In this document: positions 57,601 to 64,000 of the stretch, one piece after another | Numbering within the stretch: the first letter of the stretch is position 1 | Layout of the letters: each line of letters opens with the position of its first letter | Assembly: GCA_031216445.1 (NCBI GenBank) | Contig: CM062197.1 | Coordinates: 24,550,501-24,614,500, forward strand | Direction of reading: 5' to 3' | DNA length: 64,000 nt | Source: Lateolabrax maculatus | Lineage: Eukaryota > Chordata > Actinopteri > Acropomatiformes > Lateolabracidae | The notes under the pieces: model-generated | What the model saw: only the letters and a program-made list of their open reading frames with translations | The model's database searches: none | What the model was told of the DNA's origin: nothing | Made by a program: the position numbers and the translations under genes

Positions 57601-57702
57601 GAAGAGGTGACAGGACACCTGGAAAGCAGTGGTGATGAGACCTCAGCACCTTCATACAGCGACCCTCCACCCAAGTATGAGGAGATCATAAAGGAGAAAT
57701 GA
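45649..57702 (+). CDS. prrg3: Transmembrane gamma-carboxyglutamic acid protein 3 (PRRG3), 3 coding exons
   Basis: PRRG proteins are single-pass membrane proteins with an extracellular vitamin-K-dependent Gla domain and cytoplasmic PPxY motifs that bind WW-domain proteins. Coding exons: 45,649-45,658 (start, ATG in GGAGCATGG), 49,956-50,116 (Gla domain), 57,151-57,702. Phases join to 240 residues (human PRRG3 is about 230). Exon 2 encodes the propeptide/Gla block 'KDAHSVLKRFPRANGFLEEL' and 'NIERECGEESCSFEEA' with the Cys pair. Exon 3 encodes 'MVVPLLGVALLIIIGLFLLW' (membrane segment near residues 85-104), 'CQLQKATRR', PPSY (204-207) and PPKY (230-233). Sequence clearly favours PRRG3 over PRRG1. 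The introns (4.3 and 7.0 kb) are full of transposons. Confidence 0.95.
45660..46585. other. prrg3 intron, CA repeat and unassigned sequence
   Basis: Contains (CA)n at about 45,767-45,796. No other supported feature. Confidence 0.5.
47118..47425 (-). mobile_element. L2-like LINE 3' UTR copy
   Basis: Diverged copy of the GA-rich L2 3' UTR found at 22,790-23,100, including 'GTCTAGACCATACTCTTTAA' and the tail-proximal 'TTTTTATTTGTATAGTGCCA'. Inserted in the L2/Maui-type LINE. Confidence 0.78.
47426..47850. mobile_element. Probable nonautonomous DNA transposon
   Basis: Separates two parts of the L2/Maui LINE and contains 'TTGGAACCATACAAAAAAGT' and 'CGAGTCAAGCCGAAGCGAGC', sequences resembling the ends of common fish DNA-transposon MITEs (hAT or PIF/Harbinger type). 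The terminal repeats could not be delimited. Confidence 0.35.
48217..48772 (-). mobile_element. Solo LTR inserted in the L2/Maui LINE
   Basis: 556 bp, third copy of the LTR family at 2,887-3,432 and 36,269-36,829. Plus-strand ends TGTAATGG and CCCTCACA. Flanked by AAACC (48,212-48,216) and GAACC (48,773-48,777). Removing it and one flank rejoins the LINE RT reading 'FAF..NQQIHR/ STDDAIS'-type region, so the insertion point is clear. Confidence 0.92.
49161..49955. other. prrg3 intron sequence before the Gla exon, nothing recognised
   Basis: AT-rich intronic sequence. The branch/pyrimidine tract TTTTGTTTCTTTTCTGTGTTGCAG precedes the Gla exon. Confidence 0.5.
50540..52400 (+). mobile_element. 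L2/Maui-type LINE, decayed
   Basis: 50,544-50,918 covers the ORF2 start region; 50,880-51,250 encodes endonuclease pieces ('NVRSLDNKLDELRLLRESHK', 'GGGLCVYISKAWC', 'FLVVKCRPFYLLREFT'). 51,395-51,550 and 51,559-51,867 encode RT C-terminal pieces ('EKTKEMIIDFRRSQPKH', 'NIKFLGVQILDRLSW', 'KRAQQRLHF'). The RT core is deleted between about 51,310 and 51,350. Lies in prrg3 intron 2. Confidence 0.82.
52850..55810 (-). mobile_element. L2-like LINE, longest copy in the window
   Basis: Minus strand from endonuclease ('DKVIIVGDFNIHVD' near 55,740-55,790; 'FPQNPLLSDHI' at 55,557-55,590) through RT ('TCLLHPIPTRLLKVVLPLVS' 54,780-54,840; 'LPLGNIIRKHSINFHCYADD' 54,170-54,230) and C-terminus ('MDYCNSLLSGCCNKSLKTLQ' at 53,760-53,821) to the GA-rich 3' UTR (52,850-53,350). 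Many stops. The tail-proximal CAAGT repeats are missing. Lies in prrg3 intron 2, antisense to the gene. Confidence 0.88.
56066..56134 (+). repeat. 33-bp hairpin with 3-base loop
   Basis: 56,066-56,098 and 56,102-56,134 are reverse complements over 33 bases with 2 mismatches, separated by TTT. Both mismatches are T opposite G, so on plus-strand RNA they pair as U-G and the stem is unbroken. It could be the centre of a fold-back MITE or an intronic RNA hairpin. Confidence 0.9.
56135..57150. other. End of prrg3 intron 2, nothing recognised
   Basis: Contains an A run at about 56,375-56,392. The acceptor for the last coding exon is TTTGTGCTTCCCAG at 57,137-57,150. Confidence 0.5.
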
Positions 57703-57849
57703 AACAGAGGCAAAGATAATGCTGCCATGACTGTTGCTTCCCCACTGTGTCTGAAGGAGGTCAATGCTGGCAGAAAAGTATTCTCTGCCTCAGTTGGTGC
57801 TCCTGGCTGCAGGTTGCTGAAACCCATAATGTAATTATACATATAATGC

Positions 57850-57855
57850 ATTAAA
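57850..57855 (+). terminator. prrg3: Candidate prrg3 polyadenylation signal
   Basis: ATTAAA about 150 bases after the stop codon, the first plausible hexamer. The 3' UTR may be longer, as no strong downstream element is visible. Confidence 0.35.
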
Positions 57856-57859
57856 CATA

Positions 57860-60800
57860 TAATTGTTCCACACCATATAATACCTTTGTTTCACTCATGG
57901 GTGCAACCGAAAGCCAGTCACCCACATGAGTATGTGTGCCACCTAGGATTATTGTTCATAGACCTCATTAGATTCTTAATTTCTGTGGTTTTCATTTAGC
58001 TTTGGCAAACTGTGAAAACAGACTTTGTCCTTGGTGAAGCCACAGCGGGACTAAATGTACAATAAGGTGCTTGGAGAGGATTGGCAAGCAGTACGCTCAC
58101 TAATCCGTCCCTGGCCCTTGTAGCAGGCTAGAAAACTAAGCAGGTTTCCATGAACAACACAGGTGGCACTTCGGGATTGAAGCTCCATGCTGCAGCTGGC
58201 CGTTTCCACTTGCTGGACAGTTACTGCGACTATAAGGTTTCCTTGCCAACAGCCTGACACTGTGTCTTATCTGTGTGTGTACATATAGTATGACTCCTTA
58301 AACTGTACATGCATAGTCAAGAGTGGAAGTATTGGGACTCTGAGCCAAAGTGGTTGTTTAGTTAAATGTTCTCACAGTTTATTGTTGTTTAAGATCGTTA
58401 AGTTTGGTTGTCACAGATATAGTGAAAGTTGAACACGTGTGTAGGCAAGATTAAAAAGCCAATCTCAACTTTAAAGGTAACACAATAAGACAAAGCTCAC
58501 TTACTTTCCTAATACTTGTGCTATTGACTATATCTTGATTGTTGCGAGGTTTTCGGAGCACCTCCACGCACCAGCTGTTGTTTAGTTGCTGCGAATTCCT
58601 GCAATCATGCTTCCTTTTCACACGCTCACTGTTTAGTGATTGCACTCCTCCAGCCAGGGAGATCCCCCTCATGTACTCATTTAGCTCTCATGGACCTCAG
58701 ACAGGACAGCCTGAAAAAATATTTCATAATTTAAAGAAATGCCTCTGGAACAAACGGGTGCCAGCCATGGCCTTATGGTGATGACAGAGAAGACAACAAT
58801 GTGTGGCCAAGTACTGCAGTATGCTTAGACTAATTCTCATGAAGTCACCATGTTCTTAGTAAGAATTTCTTCAGTGTTGTGCCCCACAGTGGCAAGTTTA
58901 TTTATTGCCAAATGTACATTGTCTTAACACTTACCATACGTGCTACCTTACTATGACCACCAGTCTTACCATCTACCTTTGGACCAAACTGGAATCTACT
59001 CTGTACATGCCTATTTCCCAGTGCAGTTTATGGTGGGGGATTTGTATTAATAAGTTAAAACCAGGGATATTTTTTCTATCCAACCTTCCCAATTATTATA
59101 TATTTGTCAGTCTGGGTTAGTACGTCCTTTTGCAGAAACAATTAGCAAATTATGTAATCAAAACAAATAGTTTTGATAGTCAATTTATCAATTAGGTAAT
59201 TTATTAAGATAAAAACTCTTGTTCCAGCTACTCCATTGTGAGGATTTGCTGCTTTACTTTATTTTATATCGTTGTAAATTGAATGTCTTTCAGTTGTTTT
59301 GGACTGTTGATCCATAGAATCATATATAGCGTAAATACATAATTTTCCCCTTTCAAAGCCGAACAGCAGTATTAAACTCCTACTCACCATGAAAACATGA
59401 GTGGACCTTGGAGGCAGTCATACACAATCAGAAGAATCAATATCTTTTTATTACAGTCACAAAACCGTTATCTCCTAAAACCGTGGCCTTGTCTTTAAGT
59501 GACTCTCCCGGTAGTGCCATCAAATATGGGAAGTAGAACTGTTGCAAAACGTAGGACCCGCATAAATTAAGCAGTTTGGAACTGGGACAAATCGAGAGAA
59601 GATGCAATTCAAGAACGAGATGTAATTGTCTACCAGCAGGATCCAAATACACAAACACATACATTCACACATGCACAATCACAAGTCTGTGTAGGTACTA
59701 TGTGTATTGATGCACACATACACATTAAGCATGCTCACAAAGAGCACAATCAGCAGTTTCAGCTATACAGTCAGTATGATGAGTCAGTATAGTACCTTTG
59801 TTGCAGTTGCAGGGTGGATTGAACTGTGCTTGCTCAGACCAATTTTATCACAACTTTGCTTATAGCTGCTACACAGTGCAGTTAGTGTGGCAGTATGGCC
59901 ATGTGGATACAATCAAAGTAAATAATTGTAAATAATCTTACTTTCACTAGAGACATGATATTCTGTAATGTTGACTGATGTTTTGAGCTGCACTGGGTAA
60001 ACTTCACAAATTGTCAGCTCTGAGTGGTAAAAAGATACAAATATTTGAATTTGTAGAAGTTTGAAGGACATTCCTTTATACTTTAACTCTTACAACATAA
60101 GACAAACTGGTGCATAGGTTCAGCCAGTGTCAGTAAATCCAGGTTTCTCTGGATGTAATATTTGATTGCTGCCCTCCTGTGGGTGGAGAAGAAGTGCCCA
60201 TACATTATACAGTACTGAAATTAGATTGGATACATCCTAAAGGTGTGGAGTCGATTGTTGACAGGTTGTCTTGTGTGATTAAGACAGTTCAAGAACCGTG
60301 CCAGTGTTTTAGATTACAAATCATTTTTACTTTTGCTGACCATTTGCTGTGCAGTTTCAGATTTTTGGATGATACAACTTTTTCAAATCTTCAGATTCTT
60401 CACGTGTTGGCTTTAAACTATATTACCATGCAAAGCTTTCTGGAGATGTTTGCTGTAATGAATTGCACAACTCAAGCAAGTTTCAAGAGTCTGCTAATAG
60501 ATGTTCATATTGTACAGAAATGGATAGAAGCAGTGTGCCACAGTCTATGACAACTGGGTGTGTTTCAGTAAACTCTTTTCACTTGTCTTCCCTCACGCTC
60601 AGACCGACTTGATGGCACAGACACACAGTCACACCTCCCAAACAGTGTAATGTTACGCACAGCTTAATTATTTGAATCTTCAGACACACACCAGGATTTA
60701 ACTGTTTACTGAGGGCTTTTCTGACACCTCTGAGCTGAAAGATTCACAGTTTATGCGTTAGAATAACAGCAGAAACTTCCTGTTTTATTATTTTGTTTCC

Positions 60801-61000
60801 AGATGATTTAAGGACCGTTTAAGAACTTTTCCCGACTGGATAAATAAGTGCATAAGACATCAATGATGTTTTTCAAATAGGAAGAAGGAGCGTTATCAGA
60901 CAGTGTTATTTTGTCTACTTTAACTGTATAGTTTACAGAATTACATTATCCATGCAGGCAGCTGCAGCAGCACCTATAGGCCATATCTCCTGTCTTCACT
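57860..61000. other. Region downstream of prrg3, nothing recognised
   Basis: Could include a long prrg3 3' UTR. The only sizeable frame, 60,179-60,550 (123 codons), has no recognisable motif. Confidence 0.4.
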
Positions 61001-61002
61001 TT

Positions 61003-61977
61003 TGTAGCGTAGGGCTGAAAAAAGATGCTCGCTAAGTTAAAGTTGGGCGCCAGACAGGAGCACAAGGCAACCTGCCGTTTATTCCTCTAATATAAAAAAC
61101 AAATAGATAAACCCAAAACATCTGTCAAACAAACAACATACAAAATCCCAGCTAGCTCAAGGTCCTAGCTACAAAAGTTAATTACCCTAAACAAAACACT
61201 GATCAACAAAATGTCTGAAAATGACAAGTTAATTATTCACCATCCTAGGCAAATCAAAATCAAACAGATAAGCCACTGTAGAAAACAAAGTTAATCGAAC
61301 AATAAATTAACATATTTCAAAAAACAATAACAAATTCAAATTCAAATGCAAGTCCCAAAGGCTATATCCTTAAATAACAAAAAACGCATTCACCGTCGAA
61401 AACCATGAGTGAATGGTTGTAGATTCAGTTCAGTTCTTTTTAGTTCAGGCGGTTTGAAGTTTGTGAGGGTGTGTACAAAGGTGTGTGTGTGTGTGTGTGT
61501 GTGTTGGGGGGGGGGGGTCCAGTATCCAGTATTATGTTATGTCTATATGGGTGCATGGGTATATGTGGAGGTAGAAGGGGCCAGGGAATAGGGGGAAGTT
61601 TTGCTGTATGGGGGGGGGGAGACCAGACAGCAGCTGAGAGGGGTGAAGAAGCCAGGAGAGCAACAGGTCGAGACCACTTAGCTGTAGAGTTGGCTGAGTT
61701 TCAGACTGGTTGTATGCTCCGAGTACCGCGTAAAAGACATCCGATGGATTGACATGCACTCCAAGGTAGCGTTTAGTCCTTCTCAGGGTTTTAACTCATC
61801 TACAGAACCAATATGCTTGGGTTTCTCCTCTTTCTCTCACTTCCTCCTATCTCCTCCATGCTGTCTTTGTCTACCTGAACCAGCATTCCCTTCCCCCAAC
61901 TCCCAGGTGAACTTAATTGCTTCCTAGCCCCTCCCCTTCCTCTGAGGAGGGAAGTCAGGGATTCACTTGCTGCCACA
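61003..61977 (-). mobile_element. Possible solo LTR
   Basis: On the minus strand it begins TGTGGCAGC (61,977) and ends CGCTACA (61,003), has AATAAACGGCAGG near 61,080, and contains TGGCGCCCAAC near 61,055, which resembles a tRNA-Lys primer-binding sequence. No target duplication is visible, and the primer-site-like string lies inside rather than after the proposed end, so the borders are unsure. Confidence 0.4.
61481..61517 (+). repeat. (GT)n followed by 12 G
   Basis: GT dinucleotides at 61,481-61,504 run into a G12 tract at 61,506-61,517. Error-prone for sequencing. Confidence 0.95.
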
Positions 61978-61979
61978 CT

Positions 61980-63929
61980 GTAATGTGCATTTTATGAGTT
62001 GCTTTTCACCTTTCAGTATTTGAAGATGAAAATAAATCTTACAATATAAATTAATAGAAAATAATAAGCTTTTTTCTAACCCTAATTAACATCTAGGACT
62101 TATAGGATATTCTGTATACTGATGGAAACCAATAGAAGGAATAGAACCATAGAATGGAATCATAAGAAAATACAATCTAAAACAACAGCATGGTTTGCAA
62201 ACGGTTGGTGTAAGTCATGATTTAAAGTGTACATGATTCATTCATAAAACATGCTAAGCATTATGGTTTGGCTGTTAGATAACAATGTAAAATGCTCTTG
62301 ATGCAGCTTCACAACCATATTATTCATATATGTAAAATCGATATGTCTGAAAAACAAATAATATTCTACAGCTAGATGAGTTGTGTCTGTGCTGTCTGTA
62401 GTTGAGTTAGCCACTCCTCACAGCAACAGTCACACGTTCAGTAATGACAAGTGTCTCCAAATTTAGTTTAAATTTGCAGAGTGAGGTTTACATTTGTGTT
62501 GTATATTAGTGGAGTTTTACCTCACCACGTCTGATAAGGTGCACTTACAGCTTTCCGCCAGTGGCTTACTTTTGTATTTGATTCTATTGTATTCTCAGTT
62601 ATTCACTGCCTTTTCTACAGCCTGCAGCCGTTAGAGATTGGGCCTTTGTTTTACTACATTCTTGTTTGAAAAATAATAAATGATTGATTTAATTCTCTAT
62701 GTTCCACATAAAATTTTCTTTCCACCGAAATGGATGTATTGTATATTTAAATATAGTTGTACTACTTTCACCATGGCTTTTTTATAACTTACATAATATT
62801 AAACTGGCATATTTATAGATACTTTTCAGCCAAAGCTATGTGGATGAAATTTTGTACTTCATCCACCCTTACAAACAGCATACTTTGTACAGGTCTGGCC
62901 AGACCACTGTTTCACCAGCTCCAGGTCAGTTTCCAGTGTGACCAGCATGGAAGTCTTTTTATATCCTCCCCTGCACTGCTGCTTTACTGTCGCTACAAGC
63001 TCAAGAGGAACTTTTTTTTTAAATCTAGGAGTGCTGATGCAGCACATTTGCAGCTTGATGTGTCTAAGTATTAAAGCTATACAGTGTCTACCACCGTATA
63101 TATTTTAATACACTGCAAACTACATTAGATGCAACAAAGGATGAATATGTGTGATAACGTCAGGACTCTGACCGCACAAAGTGTGTAGGAACGTCAGAAA
63201 TAGATCCATATGTCTTTAAACTGTGACTTTTCTGTCAGTTAAAACACTGTAATACTTCAAAGTGGCCAGCCTGTAGCCTTGTCAGAAAAAGTGGTTTGTT
63301 TCGTTTTGTCCATCCTAACAAAAAGCAAACCCTAAACAAAGAAAAACAATTGTACTAAATTGAAAAACGTTAAATGGACAGATTTCAGGTGGAGGAATAT
63401 TTTAAGGTATTGTTTTGGTTTCAAAAGGTTTAAATTATGAATGTTCCCAGTAAGATACATTTTGTTGATTTATTATGTACAGTTTATTTGTATAATTACT
63501 GGTTTATGTACAGAGTGTATGTAAGAGAGAAAAGAAAATAGACTATTGGTTTTATTTCAGCACTTAACCTATTAAAGTATTGTTATCTGGGTTTGTATAT
63601 TGCGTGTGCACACTGAACGCACTCTAATGGGTCTACGATATGTGTCAAAACAGCATAAACTGAGATCTCTGTAGTCTTCCCTTATATTCTGAATAACATA
63701 TCCAACATTTCTTATTGTGTATTAAGACAAATCCTTCAGTGCTTTTCGGGGTGATTTACTGTACACCTTATTGTGAATCTCAAGCTACCTGTGTCTCAGC
63801 TAATGCTTAGCGTTGCCATTGGCCTGGATTAATATGAGGCTCTGTGTGCAATTACAGCAGGGTTATCTGACTCTCTGATCTATGCTCACTATACTGAGCA
63901 AAAGTAATCACTCTGTGTGTGTACAGGTA

Positions 63930-63930
<1 letters not shown>
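61980..63930. other. Intergenic stretch, nothing recognised
   Basis: AT-rich. The 105-codon frame at 62,757-63,074 has no recognisable domain. Confidence 0.4.

Positions 63931-63932
<2 letters not shown>

Positions 63933-63977
<45 letters not shown>
63933..63977 (+). repeat. (GT)n microsatellite
   Basis: About 22 GT units, typical of fish genomes. Confidence 0.95.
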
Positions 63978-63979
<2 letters not shown>

Positions 63980-64000
63980 AAAGAGACTGATCAAGTACAA

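Noticed and set aside
57082..57670. Antisense ORFs of 178 and 133 codons
   Set aside because: They overlap the well-supported last exon of prrg3 on the opposite strand and have no family features.
60179..60550. 123-codon ORF downstream of prrg3
   Set aside because: No recognisable domain, no splice context and no promoter signal; probably a chance frame in a 3' UTR or intergenic DNA.
1..64000. CRISPR array, bacterial operons, replication origin
   Set aside because: The sequence is vertebrate; repeats are microsatellites and transposons, with no regularly spaced short repeats.

Overview
This window is nuclear DNA from a bony fish, most likely a percomorph teleost. The evidence is intron-containing vertebrate genes (GT-AG exons, long introns) embedded in a repeat landscape typical of fish: L2-type and I/Nimb-type LINEs, a tRNA-derived SINE, Ty3/gypsy LTR elements, a TTAA-flanked MITE and long CA/GT microsatellites. 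There is no bacterial, organellar or operon-like architecture.

Three host genes can be built exon by exon. (1) rexo2, the mitochondrial/cytosolic oligoribonuclease, on the minus strand from about 14,761 down to 10,150 (7 coding exons). (2) A Ripply-family transcriptional co-repressor (best guess ripply1), plus strand, 33,267-35,252 (4 coding exons, WRPW motif in exon 2, Ripply homology domain split between exons 3 and 4). (3) prrg3, a single-pass proline-rich Gla protein, plus strand, with a noncoding first exon near 41.7 kb and coding exons at 45,649, 49,956 and 57,151-57,702. The genes do unrelated jobs (nano-RNA turnover, T-box/Groucho repression during segmentation, vitamin-K-dependent membrane protein); nothing suggests they act together.

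Most of the rest is mobile DNA. 1-5,140: an L2-like LINE cut by the window edge, then a decayed Ty3/gypsy element on the minus strand whose integrase lies upstream of the reverse transcriptase (Gmr1-like order), itself interrupted by another LTR element. 5.7-7.2 kb: a decayed L2-like LINE interrupted by a 217-bp piggyBac-type MITE. 14.9-25.1 kb: two related I/Nimb-type LINEs head to tail on the minus strand, interrupted by a tRNA-SINE, a solo LTR and an L2 copy. 25.5-26.0 kb: an LTR with a flanking inverted duplication. 27.4-30.5 kb and 37-40.2 kb: LINE 3' ends. 46.6-55.8 kb (inside prrg3 introns): L2/Maui-type LINEs, a solo LTR and a long L2 copy.

The observations I rate highest are two GC-AG introns plus a 93-nt stop-free intron in rexo2, the IN-before-RT Ty3/gypsy element, the nested insertions with readable target-site duplications, an inverted duplication attached to an LTR, a 33-bp hairpin in prrg3 intron 2, and an orphan exon-like ORF at 40.7 kb. 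I did not find a convincing undescribed multi-gene system.
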